From Galaxea fascicularis (Eukaryota; Cnidaria; Anthozoa; Scleractinia; Euphylliidae): 64,000 nucleotides of DNA. How positions within the stretch are numbered: position 1 is the first letter of the stretch; every line of letters begins with the position of its first letter. Location of the stretch: NCBI GenBank assembly GCA_948470475.1, contig OX419347.1:2589572-2653571 (forward strand), in the 5' to 3' direction. The notes beneath the pieces were generated by a model, which made no database searches, was not told where the DNA came from, and saw only the letters and a list, made by a program, of their open reading frames with translations. Below, piece after piece: positions 1 through 11,545 of this stretch. The position numbers and the translations under genes are program-made.

Positions 1-271
1 AAAGCTGGGTTGGATTTTGTTGCTTCTTGTTAAAGACATTTTTCAACTATAGTTGAACAATACCGCAAGTTGGTTATCACAGACGTTAGACCAGGTTTGC
101 GAACGAAAAAGTGCACAACAAAGTTTGTTTAGATATTTATTTGACTTAATAGATCGCTTAGTGGTCCATATTTACCATCTACACATAAGCTTACGAAGAG
201 CTGCCATTGTAAAGGATGATTATTCTTAAGGTGAATTAGTAGATTTTTAAGGTGCCATGATCAGGTCTTGT

Positions 272-1696
272 TTAAAGTCGTCGTTCCCGTCTCTTTTGCC
301 GCATGATCCTACCTGTGAGAAAAGGACAAAGATGTTGCAACGTTTACCTGACACTTAACTCAACTCTAGGTTTTAGTAAGGTATTTATTGAAATAAAAAA
401 AGCCTTTGAATTGTCGCATATTCTTCTATCTACACACTTATAATATCCCCAGAGGATGTTTGTCCAGTCAGTGGTCAAGCCAAAGAATAGTATGTACTTA
501 TTGACTGAATGGGAGGGCCGGACGGGAAAATATTTGGCTTGAGGTCATAGCGTATGGACTGAGCGCAGCGAGGTCCGTGCGCGATGACCGAGAGCCAATT
601 ATTTTGCCGTCAGGCCTGACCTGACTCAGTCAGTAAGTATTTTATCATATGGCCTCCTTAGATTCTTCATGAGCGCATATAAGCGACTAATTTGCACATA
701 AAGTTGATCTAATATATTGTTTGTATTTGCTTTCTGGTTGTAAAAATAAACTTACATGGTTAGACGCGACGAAATCTTCTAAAATCATATCGCTCGGGGC
801 CGTACGTGTTCCTTACAGGGTCGCACGGCTTTTTCCGGCCGTGCTCTCGCTAACGCGTACGGCCCTCATACGGAGTTTTAGAATGAAAGTGCGCGCGGGG
901 CCTTACGGGTCATGATAAATGGAGTTATTTATTGTTAGTAGGAGATTCTCTGTACTCATGACCGTCTCTAATCATAATAAAAATTCTTATGAGTGCTATT
1001 TTTCAGTGGAGTTGTTTATGATGCTATCCCAATGAAGGCCACTGAGCAGTACTCAAGTTTCCTGTGGTGCTGTTTATTAAGCTGTACAAGGTGGTTCTAA
1101 CTTTTGAGTCTGTAAATGTAATCCTAAGCTATGACCATTTCTTTTTAGTCTATGGATGAAATTCTGAAATCTCTTAGAAGGGCCGAGATTCGGAGGCAAG
1201 GAGGAGAAAAAGCGGATCTCCTTTTTCAAACCCTTTCTGGTCGTGGGGAGGGAACCTGAAACGCTCACTCTGACGCGTTCGACATATTTTTCGTTACCTC
1301 AAGCGGGCAACTGTGAGGAGCGTATTGCTCCCGTATTATCGTGGTAATGTGTCGGCAGTACTTCGTGGTAGTGGTGTTTGCTGTGCATCACAAGTTGATT
1401 CAAACTTTTTACCTGACCGAGGCAGGGGTTGTGGAGGGAATATCTTCGTTTTCAAATAGAAAAAAAACTGAGCTAGTTTGCAATGGGTTTGACGATTTCT
1501 ACTAACCTCTCTCAGCATCGAACCACACATTCGGCCTCATTTCCGCATTGTCAAAATATTCGTCGGGAGGTGGTGCCAATACCCCGAGTCTACTGTAGAT
1601 CTTCTCTCTACCACCTCTTAACATTGAGTCCCCTTTCTCCACAACTGCACACATTACTGTTAGAATAGCGAGCGCTGTCACTCCTGCTTTGTTCAT
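272..1696 (-). CDS. Short secreted peptide, RxGRD/E family, copy 1
   Basis: Unrecognised family. The coding part of exon 2 runs 1696 to 1507 and proposed exon 3 runs 312 to 272; the joined product is 76 residues. Residues 1-24 are a signal peptide (MNKA start, hydrophobic core, ending near GDS). The mature part begins MLRGGRE, sharing R-x-G-R-[D/E] with four other genes in this window, then has an APPP stretch and YFDNAEM. The donor at 1506 (GTTAGT) leaves phase 1. A good acceptor (pyrimidine tract ending CACAG) at 313-319 opens a 41-base exon coding a very basic tail, RIMRQKRRERRL, then TAA. The ATG at 1696 is chosen because copies 2 and 4 start with the same MNKA; an in-frame ATG lies three codons upstream. 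A 3' splice site at 1714 and a noncoding first exon near 2922-2965 are proposed. Exon 2 is clear; exon 3 is inferred, helped by a homologous exon in copy 2. Function unknown: host-defence, signalling or venom-like roles are all guesses. Confidence 0.7.
495..639. mobile_element. Foldback element in intron 2 of peptide copy 1
   Basis: Both ends read ACTTA(T/C)TGACTGA in opposite orientation. Near-complementary arms include GGGAGGGCCGGACGGGAAAA and GGTCATAGCG, with a GC-rich centre. It looks like a nonautonomous foldback (MITE-like) insertion. A further GC-rich stretch with no clear structure follows at about 780-905. Confidence 0.55.
1000..1150 (+). repeat. ~105-bp dispersed repeat, degenerate copy
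   Basis: Contains the recurrent words GAGCAGTACT, TCCTGTGGTGCTGTTTATTA, CTGTACAAGGTGGTTCTAAC and GAGTCTGTAAATG. The same unit recurs near 5,340, 11,340, 19,690, 27,715 and 56,310. Confidence 0.6.
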
Positions 1697-2205
1697 GGTA
1701 AACATTTTTCTGTCTGAGAAAGAAAAACCAAATGTAAAGGTTCTTGTATAAATTAATAGGTATCTTTGTTGATTTAGGAAGAGTTATTAATGTCTTATTC
1801 TTAAAGTAAAATTAGAGCGATTTCCAAACATCCTACCGAAAATTATTAAACAGAAGTACCACGTCTTTTTTTTTGATCGTTTTTCAGGCCATATATTTCT
1901 TTGTGAAAAAAAGTCCTAACAATTTAAGTTAAACCAAAGCGCTTCCAAACTTTTTCCAGTTCACCTGCTTGGAACACTTAAAATTCGCGATAGGTCTTCA
2001 GTTTTATCCGGTAAAAAAAAATGGCACACAGAATTTGTTCGATTAAAAACGAATCTTTGCGAGGTTATTACGAATTAACCGTAACTCATTAAAATAGATA
2101 ATTAACTAACGCTAGGGATTTTGTTAGACCTATCTTTTACATCTTTCACGAAAGAAAAGAACGGAAGAAATTACTATCAAATGTGAAACTGAAATTCTAG
2201 TTGTT

Positions 2206-2212
2206 TTTTTTT

Positions 2213-2245
<33 letters not shown>

Positions 2246-2246
2246 T
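2206..2246. repeat. (TC)n microsatellite
   Basis: An almost pure CT run about 40 bases long, in intron 1 of peptide copy 1. Confidence 0.9.
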
Positions 2247-2921
2247 GATAGAGATTTAAGTCAAGACAGAATAGTAACAGGAAACACAGAGCAAACCAGG
2301 GATTATTAAAGTGCAGCTGAAGTTTGCATTTCCAATTTGGTTGGATTCTAGAACACAAAATAGTCTTAATCATTAAGCCGTTGATCCCAGGGTCCATGGG
2401 CTAGTCGTCAAAAGCTTTTTTTTTTACTTTTTGAAGCTTTTACTTGGACGTTTTCAGCAAGGCCTGTGACGGCCTTTAACTTAAGGTCAGAGACTGGCTC
2501 AAATTCGATATCCAAAGATTTTTTTGAAAATTAATAATAATAATAAAAGCTCTCAGAAACAACAAAATAGTCCGCGCATTTCAGATTTTATCCATAGATT
2601 CAACTTCAGAGCGATATTGAACCAGTAATCGTAACAAGTAGGTAACACCAACGCAGAGGCTTTCTCCACGAAAATCCTTTTACTTTTCTGCTTAATACCA
2701 ACTCATATTTTTCTCTACCGAAATCGAGACGTAAATTTAAATACTTTGGAACTACCCGTATGTCTTAAACGGCATGTAATGTGAGTCGTGTGTAAACTTG
2801 AGAAAAAAACTCTACATACTTGGAAGAAGTAGCTCTTGTTAGTCGTGACAAATAGAAACATAGAAAATGTGTTCTTAAATCTTACTCTTAAGAATAAAAG
2901 AGAAAAGCTAAGCTTACTTGC

Positions 2922-3000
2922 CTGTGATCAGATTGTTCCCTTGCGGTGGACAACTCTAAACTGTCTGTATTGTCAAAAGGTCTACCTTGTTAATTTAAAG
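2922..3000 (-). promoter_or_regulatory. TATA-like box and noncoding exon 1 of peptide copy 1
   Basis: A TTTAAATTAA box lies at 2991-3000 (minus), about 30 bases before an inferred start of transcription near 2965. The noncoding exon ends at 2922 if the donor is AG/GCAAGT (a GC-AG intron), at exactly the place where copy 2 has AG/GTAAGT. A GT donor four bases further on (GTAAGC) is the alternative. Sequence just upstream (about 3,010-3,110) resembles that upstream of copy 2, so the promoter was part of the duplication. Confidence 0.4.
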
Positions 3001-3110
3001 GAAAGCACGATGTATATTTTCAGAATCAACTGAGCGGATAAATTAGTGAAGGATTATTGCTGGTTTTGATAAGAACACAAAAGGTCTCTAATTGGCTGCT
3101 TCAACCAAGG

Positions 3111-4830
3111 AAACGAACTTGTCACTGATCTGTTTTTCGTTTCCTATGGCGTGTAAAGACGTCTTGGCGGTCAAAGTTGTGAATAGGAACCGTACGACTC
3201 GCTTCGTGTCTCACAGGAAGTCAACGGGCTGAAAACACGCTGTTCTTAAATCTGAACAAGAAGCAACTATAGTGTTATAGATTTTCAGACAAAACAACAA
3301 ACGCTACTGCTGCGAAATTTTATCTTTGCTATTCCAGAAGCATAGATCTCTGCCCACAATAAACAACATATAACATCCGATCGGTACTACGGCGGACCGC
3401 TGTGAGAACAACGTGATGTACCACGCTTACTGTGTTTAGTTGCACTTGCGTCTATTGGCAGAGGAGGGTGGGGGCGGAATTAGTAAAGTTAAAAAGTTAA
3501 AAATCAGATCGTATTGAGGAGATAGTTTAAATTTTTAATTTAATCCAAGCCCTTCCCAGCTCAAAGAGACTAAAAGTTTACGTGCAATGTTTTTTGTTTC
3601 ACCCACACATAACATACATACCTGACTTTATTTCCATTCGGATATTCTCATGCTAATATCTCCGAAAAGAAAAAAAAAATGAAATAAGGCTGAGTCAAAA
3701 GTTACACTCTGGGAATGGAAATTAACAGAATTGACAATGATCTTTCTAAAGATCTTGTTGCGGAAAGAAAGACTACTTTTTCCTTTACGTTAATTGCCGC
3801 CAAATTCAGATATTTGCGTTTATCAGTATTTTCTGGACTTCCTATATTGAGTCTCCCTGTGTGACATTAGAACCCTGATTCACTCGTGTTCTGATTCACT
3901 TTGTGTAGCCTCTTACAAAGTAACCCTTTTGACTCCTAAGATCTGATTATTAATTCTCTTTTCTGACTGCTATACAGTTCCTTGTACATTAGTTAAGAGA
4001 ATTTGGGGTTACATCAACTAACACCCTCTGGTTGATAAATTTGTCTATTCTCGTCACGTGTCTGCTGGACAATGCATTGATATTATAAGGAGAAGTTACA
4101 TGCTAATCAGTTCTGGGAGTTAAAGGGTTAAAGACTCTTGTGACAAAGGTTTAGTTCTTTCTCCTCGCACTGGCTTTGCTGCGGATCTTATATGGATATA
4201 AGATATCCACACCAATAAGGATTTCACACAAAAAAATCAAGTACCTTCAAATGAGGTGTTTTCAAAGGATTAAGCGACAGACACGTTCGGGAAAATGTTT
4301 TGTTAACCTCATATACATACACCAATAAGGGATACTAAGATAAGCCTGTTCTCCCCTGAGAAAAACTTTGAGTTTGTTGGGGAGCCAATTGTATTAAGTA
4401 CCTTAGCTTCTTGTAGGAAATTAGTCTAGTGCAAACCTAATCGGCAGATTAACGCGATTAGAAGAAAATGAATAAAAAAACTATAACACCGCAACAACTG
4501 AAGCACAAATTACCTTCTGTATAAGTAGAGAACAAATATACGAGTGCTTTCGTACAGGAGGTTTCAATGATGGTAAAAGGAAAAGTGTAGGAACGTAAAC
4601 AGGTTATCACAGATATGAGGCTAAGTTTACAAAAATGGACCTGCCGCCACAACGAAGTTTGCAATTTGATATTTCTTTATTATCTCCGCTAAATGGCTTA
4701 TGTTTTCCTTCGTTAAGGGCGTTACAAAAGGCAAAAAACTAGTTTTAGACCTTAGTTGAAAACAGCTAGAAATTATTGTACATAGTTAAAGAGGCAACCA
4801 AAGAATTTCAGTAACATTTAATTGCTGTAG
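3111..4830. other. Spacer between peptide copies 1 and 2
   Basis: No coding exon that I can support. It contains one foldback element (3921-4130) and otherwise AT-rich unique-looking sequence. Confidence 0.5.
3921..4130. mobile_element. MITE-like element with TTAACCCTTT-type ends
   Basis: Begins TAACCCTTTTGACTCC and ends GGGAGTTAAAGGGTTA, its reverse complement. The same type of element occurs at 38368-38579, and shorter relatives with the same ends at 34504-34604 and 36231-36562. Confidence 0.6.
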
Positions 4831-4934
4831 ATGAAATCACTTCTGCGGAGAGTGGCCCATATTCACAATCTGCATAAACTCTCGAAGAGGTGCCATTAAT
4901 AAATAAAAACTGTTGTTTAAATTAGGTTCCGTGA

Positions 4935-5841
4935 TCAGCTCTTTTCAGCGTGGTTCCTTTCTTTTTTTTCCCATAATCTGATCTGCAATGGAAACCCAGA
5001 TATTTCAAATTTCAGAATTCCATTTTATAGGTTCTTATAAGTAAATTCACAGCTGCACAATGGTCCTATGCTCACCTATCACTGACTCAATAACTGCAAC
5101 ATTTTCAAGTAAAAAAGGTAACGTGTATTAGTTTAAAAATTCTGAAACTATTTTGTAGTTAGTAAAGGTTTCCCCAGTGAGCGTTCAGGATGTTATGACA
5201 CTTATTTTAAGTTCTTTCTAACTGACTTATTTACTTATTTATTTTATTTATTTAATCAATTTACCGACAAAGGCAGGTGACAACACTATAGAACATTAAG
5301 TCCCCTACAAGGTGTATCACCGTACTTATTATACGTCTGTGGACGTCTCTGGTACTGTTTATTGCTGTACAAGGTGGTTCTAACTTTTGAGTCTGTGGAT
5401 GAAATCCAAAAGTGTGACCATTCAAATGAAAGCTACTGAGCAGTACTTTCCTGTGGTGCTGTTTATTATGCCGTACAAGGTGGTCCTAACTTTGAGTCTG
5501 TGGATGAAATCCTAAACTGTGACTATTCAAATGAAAGCTACTGAGCGGTACGTCTTGTTAGTGGTGTCTATGCTATTACTATGCTGCACAGGTTGGTTCT
5601 AACTTTGTACCTGACCGAGGGAGGGGTCGGGGAGGGAATCTCGATTTTAACTGACCTCTCTAGGCAGCCACCGCGGAGTAGGCATTTCCGCATTGTCAAA
5701 ATATTTGCCAGGAGGTGGTGCCAATACCCCGAGTCTACTGTAAATCATCTCTCTTCCGTTTCTAAGGAATGAGTCCCCTTTCTCCACAACTGCAAACATT
5801 ACAATTAGAATAACGAGCGCTGTCACTCCTGCTTTGTTCAT
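4935..5841 (-). CDS. Short secreted peptide, RxGRD/E family, copy 2
   Basis: Tandem duplicate of copy 1. Exon 2 codes from 5841 to 5656: signal peptide of about 24 residues, then FLRNGRE, the same LAPPP and YFDNAEM blocks. The acceptor before it is at 5859-5861 and the noncoding exon 1 ends at 6293 with a clean GTAAGT. Compared with copy 1, four bases are missing between the Trp codon and the donor, so the donor (GTCAGT at 5655) leaves phase 0 instead of 1. The homologous last exon begins at 4982 and would therefore be read in a different frame, ending at TGA 4935-4937; in the ancestral frame it would code a short basic tail like that of copy 1 and stop at an earlier TGA. Exon 1 also carries an ATG at 6317 that is in frame with the main start through the splice, giving a possible 14-residue extension. 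Probably expressed, but its C-terminus is altered or decaying. Confidence 0.65.
5335..5640 (+). repeat. ~105-bp repeat, three tandem units
   Basis: Three consecutive units share TGCTGTTTATTATGC, TACAAGGTGGT, GAGTCTGTGGATGAAATCC and ATTCAAATGAAAGCTACTGA. The last unit merges with the 3' side of peptide copy 2 exon 2, and a related sequence sits at the matching place in copy 1, so this unit was part of the duplication. Confidence 0.7.
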
Positions 5842-6292
5842 GGTAAACAGTTTTGCGCCTGAAACAAAAAATGAAGAAACGATTTATGTAGACGGTAGGT
5901 AGGTTCTGTGCAAATTGTCTGGAAGTCTTAAAAAAGATCTGTTGAGGACAGATAGAAGTGAAAAGCGATGCAAGTGAATTGTGTGCGACATGTAAGTGAT
6001 GTTCACATCACCAAAGCTTTTTTCCTCGTACAATCTATCTTTTGGTCCGTTTATCATCATCTTTCCTTTGCTTTAAAAAACCTTAATTCACACTAACCTA
6101 AATAGACCACAAACTTAAATCATTCTTAAGCGACTGAGTATCTAAAATGACGTGTAATGTAAATGATGCGTAATCACACAAAGAACTTCATAAAGATCGG
6201 AAACAACAGTTGTTTTCAAAAAGTCCAAAGTCATAACCAAAAAGTTATAACTCCGGAAGTTCCCATAATTTAGAGTGAAATAAAACACTTAC

Positions 6293-6381
6293 CTGCGTAT
6301 AGCCCTTCTCTTTCCATAAACAAGATCTACAGTTTCTCTGTTGAGACAAGTTCACTTGCCCAGCGCATTAATTTATATAAT
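6293..6381 (-). promoter_or_regulatory. TATA box and noncoding exon 1 of peptide copy 2
   Basis: TATATAAATTAA on the minus strand ends near 6381 and starts near 6371 in window coordinates. A start of transcription near 6345 is inferred from the usual 25-30 base spacing. The exon ends at 6293 in a strong donor (CAG/GTAAGT). This is the clearest promoter in the window. Confidence 0.6.
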
Positions 6382-6530
6382 TAAGGGAAAGCAATATTCG
6401 AAACTTTTCATTTTAAATGAGCCTATGAATTAGCGAAGGATTATAGCGGGCTTTGATAAGAACACAAAAGAATTCTGATTTCTGTTATAACTAAGGAAAT
6501 TACGCGAGCGTCATTGTTAGCGCAAGAAGG

Positions 6531-9104
6531 CTTTTTGACGCGCAAAGTTGTGAAAGACAACTCCTAGCTGTTGGTTGTATCTTGAGGATCCTCTCATCTA
6601 AACTCAAAAACTCTATAATCGTATATACAATGTGAAGAGGAAGGAACTTTCGTAGATCGTAAGATAAAACAATAACTTCTTCCGTTGCGAGATTGCAAGG
6701 GATTTTAAGAATTTCTTCAAGTATTTGAATAGGATTTTAAAAAAGAAATAAACTTTTTAGAGGATGTCTCAACCAGTAAAGAAGTTGTTTTCTTTACATA
6801 CCCGTTAGAAAGGTGTGTGCATGTCTGCGCAGACGAAATCGCAATCCATTTACCGTTCAGTGATAAGACGTAATAACCCTAGCGCTTTCTTAGGAATAAG
6901 ATTTGTACTAAGATTCAAGTAAACGATTTTTCACACAATAGATGATTGATTGCCAATGAATGACTTTTAAGACTTCAGTGCATGAAAAGTATTTTCTTTT
7001 TTATGCGATGCTTATCGTCTGTTGAGAAAATTGTTTAGATCCTTTGAAATTCTTTGTATTCACCGTATCTTAATTTTCGTCTCTTTATATCCATAATGGT
7101 GCGCTTTCATGAGAGAGGCAGATATTAAATGTCTGATCCGGAAGCCATTTTGGAGAGTCGACCAAGTGGTAATGCTTTCTTTTTAGACTCGTTACACTGT
7201 TTATGTGTAAAATATATATAGAATTTTAGGTTTAATAACTTGTACCTGGATTTGTAAATTGGTAACTTGTGAGAAGCTGCGTCTGCGGGCAATCAAGAAA
7301 GCGGACCAACACGAGCCTCAGTCCAATCCCAAAGCAAAATACAGCTAGTTTCATCATTGTGTTTAAATTCACTGCCTAGCGTTGTGTAAGAGAATCAGTG
7401 CCATGTCATTTTCTAGGTTACATTGGCTTTGTAATCCGTTAACATGTACTGGAAAAAGATGCCTTGTGTAACCTTCATTAGCATTAAAAAAGAGTTTTAT
7501 AGGCCTTCTTGAATCAGAGATTTAACGTGTGATTTGTGGGAACAACCAGATGCTAACATCTCCGATAAGTAAATATAGCGAGTAATATATAATAAGAACA
7601 TTTAAAACTCCCCACTTGGTTTGGATGGATGTTTAACTCTTTTAGCAAAATCAATTCCACTGAAGTTTGAATTTAAAACCATGGTCCCGACAAATCTGGT
7701 AAGCCACTTTTAACAAGAGATTGCTTGCATCTTTATTCTACACTTCGAGAGAATCTAATTTGAAAATGGAATGGCATGGATTTGGTTTCTGAAACTCCAC
7801 ACTTAAGCATTTCTTATGGACCTTATGGTTACGTCGGATCTCACCGAGTGTCCCTCGAAAGATGCAAATGCATCCACGAGTTTCAAGCCAAGCTAAAGAC
7901 ATCTGAAAAATCTCATCAGCTGAAGATCTAGACCGGAAAAAGTACAATTTATACGGTGTTTGTATTTCATGAACGGACAAGGCACTCTAGCTCTAAGCCT
8001 AGTGCGTGTTACTTAATTGAACTAATATGATGTCAAGGGGCAAAATAACTGTCGGGGGAGGGGGGTCCTGGGGTGCCCGTGACCCACCCTTTGTAACCTT
8101 TTTTTAGCAAACAACCTACAACATTCGTCTGGTGAGCACATTGTGTTTGACACAGTGTGACCCCCCTTTGAAAAATCCTGGCCACGCCCATGTGTCCAAT
8201 TACTGGTACTCCCCAATTTGCAATTGCAATCTGTAGTACGTCTACGGTTTATCAAAACTACTTCTGTAGCTACCCGCTCCTCCGCTGCCTGTACAGACCC
8301 TTTCAGATATTTTTCAGAAGTTTGAAATTGACACCCCGCCATACTGCTATGGAATGAAAGCGAATTTAAACGTGGCTCACATCAGACTAAAATTGCCGCT
8401 TGTAGGTGGTCGAAAGCAAAGACCTCTTTTACACACTGTGCGATGAGGATGAAGCGACTGGTTTTGAAAAAAAAATCCCCCAAATGGTCTATATTTTGAA
8501 GTTTACTCCCATTTAGGTTCACGGTTAGAGTGCCACTAAATGCATATATATTGTTTACTTGTGTTACTATGTGAAAGAAGTACGGATTTTTTTCTCCCAT
8601 TTTTTCTGTCGACTGAATGCGTCTGCAAAAGAATACTGGAAACTAGCTTACTCTGAAGAGAACTAGGAACTACCTTATTATAGGAACTTAACGATGCACG
8701 TTGACTGACTGATGTTTATAAAAACATTGTGGCTGTGAAGCGTGAGTAATTACACTTGGGCCATTTGGGACATTACACATCTTCCCTAACCTCTATTCCA
8801 TTATGTGAACCGTTATAAATGTTCTTTTAATTTCTTTTGTCACAAGCAAGCGATGAAAGTGATGAGTTAGGTGAGGGCTCTGGGAGCGCGAAACCATACG
8901 ATAAAAGGCAAGCCAGAGAGCAAGGAGACATTCAGGCTAGTCAATTGAATCCACCATCATTGAATAGGTGAGAACTGCCTCTATAGGTCTAGAGACATTT
9001 TTTTTTTCCACAAAAAGTGGGAGGGGGGCGGCTCCCCCGGCCCCTTCCCCTTTCCGTGCGCGATCCCTGCATGTAACGGAGTGAAAACACTAGAATAAAG
9101 GGGT

Positions 9105-9135
<31 letters not shown>

Positions 9136-9491
9136 ACGGGGGAGTAATACACGAGTATTTGGCTTTATCAACGGAATAAATAACGTAAATTTGCCGCCAT
9201 GCAGGGAATATAAAAGCTGACGCTTCGTGCGTGAGAGCGACGCTCTGACGAAACCAAAACCCAAATTCTCGTGAAAACACTAGACTTGTTTCCTTTCTCT
9301 TATCTGGAGGACTTCTCAGGCATAACTTCATATTTAATAGACGTTTTTTTATTTATTCAAAGGCTGTCTTTAATCAATCATTTCTATGAGGTGCTTTGAA
9401 ACGTTTGTAAGAGGATTTTTGATGTCAACTTCAGATCAGATCAAATTCTCAGTTATCACCATGTTGTTGTTGTTGTTGGATATCGTCATGG
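6531..9491. other. Spacer between peptide copies 2 and 3
   Basis: No supported gene. At 8,040-8,200 there is a transposon-like fragment rich in short C and G runs; at about 9,110-9,265 there is a decayed tail resembling that at 15,990-16,110 (TTATCAACGG and TCTGACGAA words in the opposite orientation). Confidence 0.4.
9110..9265. mobile_element. Decayed retroelement tail, copy A
   Basis: Carries GGCTTTATCAACGGAATAAAT and AAAGCTGACGCTTCGTGCG followed by GCGACGCTCTGACGAAAC. These correspond, rearranged and diverged, to words in copy B near 15,990-16,110. No coding potential remains. The assignment to a retroelement is from memory of similar repeats and is weak. Confidence 0.3.
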
Positions 9492-10378
9492 CTATAGTTT
9501 ATCTTCCTCGTCTTCCCACCATTTCTCTGCAACAGGAACATAAAACAACATTGTTTAAAATTCAAGCCGCCTACCTCTACCGATGAAGGTAACCCGTTAG
9601 GTATCTACAGTGACCAGGTTGTTATTTCTCCTCACGTTTTACTGCTCGATTAAATACGGAGGTCTTGAGAATATAGGAATTGATCGCCAAAAATGAAGTG
9701 TTCTTCTAACTCGTGCTCCAGAGCATTTTGTGAGAGCAGCAACAAGAATTAAGAATAGGCACTTTGATATTGAGGTTTAGGATAAGTGGTCATTGCTTCA
9801 TAATAATAACGTAAGAATCTGACACTTCAAGATTAAAACTTTCACGTTAGTTTTCTCCTCCTAACTTAGCTCTAAAATTTTTCTAAAATCTTTTCCTCTT
9901 CAATTCTCTGGTTCCATTGTAATTTTTATGATGAATTGACAATAAGACTTCGTGTCGTCCAATTCGGACTGTAATCATACTCGCGGTCGTCCGATTTTGT
10001 TATCACTCGTATGATTACAGACCGAATTGGCTTCCACTTAGTCCTATTACCATTACTAATACTTAAAAAAGATTACATGTGATTAAGTGTGCAGCGGCTA
10101 AGAGTTATATAAAGACAGATAGTCAACTAATGAATTAACATTAACACAAATAACTGATAAATTAATAAGCCTTTTAGCTGGATAGAAATAGAGATACCTC
10201 GTTTAAAATATTTGGGGCGTTCAACTCTCTCGAACATTTCACGCATGACCTCAGCCTCCTTTTCAGCAGGTTGATACGGCACTGTATCTCTTCCGCCACG
10301 GATCACTGCTTCGCTTGAGTAAAAAAAGGTCCCAGCCAGCAGTCCGATAACTATTGTTATGGTCAATATTTTGTCCAT
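9492..10378 (-). CDS. Short secreted peptide, RxGRD/E family, copy 3
   Basis: Exon 2 codes from 10378 to 10198. A signal peptide of 24 residues (two adjacent hydrophobic runs, ending SSEA) is followed directly by VIRGGRD, the family block. The middle part is charged and probably helical (AEKEAEVMREMFERVERP) and ends KYFKR. The donor GTATCT leaves phase 1, as in copies 1, 4 and 5. A good acceptor (TTGCAG at 9527-9532) opens a 35-base exon that, in the required phase, codes EKWWEDEEDKL and then TAG at 9492-9494. The product would be 71 residues. Without the splice the frame reads on for 23 residues of low plausibility. The KR just before the junction could be a dibasic processing site releasing the acidic C-terminal peptide. 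The acceptor upstream of the start is at 10407-10409. Family and function are not recognised. Confidence 0.65.
9959..10030. repeat. Short hairpin-forming inverted repeat
   Basis: CCAATTCGGACTGTAATCAT on the left pairs with ATGATTACAGACCGAATTGG on the right, around a 25-base loop. It lies in intron 2 of peptide copy 3. Confidence 0.75.
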
Positions 10379-11334
10379 ATTAACTTCAAAGCGCCCGGCT
10401 TAAACACTGAAATGAGAGGGCGGCATTTTGTGATGAACTCACGAATTGAAAGATTTTAACGTTTGTTTTAAGTATTGTGGCAAGAAAGACTTCTACTAAT
10501 AAGGGCAGGAGATAAGCTTCCTGTACGCACGGTACGCACGTGCGTACCTGAAAAAATCGAAAAAAAAAGCATAAAAAAGCAAATAAATTAAAGATAACTA
10601 TTTTAGTAAGAAGCACAATTTGCTTTTATTCATTTAACTCTGGTTGTTTTTTTTAAATCAGTGATGTTGATAAATCAACAGACCGTGTTTGTCCACACCA
10701 AGTGGGGTGGGGAGAAGAGATTTGGAAAATTGTACGAACTCGTGGAAAAATCCTGGCTTCGCCCCTGAAAGGTTGGTCATAATGATTTACAGCTTTTGGG
10801 GCCAATATTGAACTGGAATTAAAATTTCGTATCCACAAATACCATGTTGAGCGCACGGAGCAAGCAGATTTGTTTTTGTGTTTCACGTTTTGTGATGAAT
10901 TTTTTGTTTTGTTTAATGAACAACGCGATCGGATTCACAAATCGGCACACCAAGTAATGAGTGGTGTGAGTGGAGATTTTACACAGTTCCTTATTAGCCA
11001 ATGCTGTATTCTCCAACAACAATCACAATCAGCAAATTGCATATTGGCTTTTAGCAATCAGAGGGTTTGACCCTCAGCAGATGGCATTTTTCCATCTTTC
11101 CATTCTTCTTACTTTTATATATCTCAGTGAGCATTAAGATTTTGTTTGAAAACAATTTCATCAATAAAAATTGGCCGAGTAACTTCGAATGTACTTTCCG
11201 TGTTATTAGAATAGGTGTCGGAGATTAAACACAGTTTATTCATTGATTAGATAATGAAAACGTGAATGAAGCTACTTTGAGCGATACTTAAAAATTTACA
11301 CTATGAATCATGTCTTACAGATTCTGACAATGAA

Positions 11335-11545
11335 AGCTAATAAGCAGTTTATTCTCTAATACTGCCTGTCGTACTGTACTGTGCTTTGTGTGTTGTACAT
11401 TGTGGCAATTGTACAGTGTGGCAATACGAGTGAAATAGTACTGTACGAGGTGGTCCAAACTTGTCTCTACATACAATCAGCTAAAGTGTGACCATCCAAA
11501 AGAAAGTTTCTAAGCAGTATTTTCCTGTGGTACTGTTTGACGGTC
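11335..11545 (+). repeat. ~105-bp dispersed repeat, degenerate units
   Basis: Contains AATGAAAGCTAATAAGCAGT, CTGTACGAGGTGGTCC and TTTTCCTGTGGTACTGTTTG, matching the unit seen at 5,335-5,640. It lies in intron 1 of peptide copy 3. Confidence 0.6.

Larger units (their letters stand above)
150..6530. repeat. Tandem segmental duplication carrying peptide copies 1 and 2
   Basis: Blocks at about 150-310 (last exon and 3' flank), 1,360-1,720 (main coding exon), and 2,920-3,110 (exon 1 and promoter flank) reappear in the same order at about 4,830-4,985, 5,550-5,860 and 6,290-6,530. The copies are clearly diverged outside coding sequence and have different repeat insertions in their introns, so the duplication is not recent. 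Confidence 0.65.

Noticed and set aside
721..915. GC-rich 64-codon open frame (plus)
   Set aside because: Lies in the intron of peptide copy 1 within repeat-like GC-rich sequence; no signal peptide or homology.
8022..8342. 106-codon open frame (minus)
   Set aside because: Overlaps repeat-like sequence with C and G runs; no signal peptide, domain or splice support.
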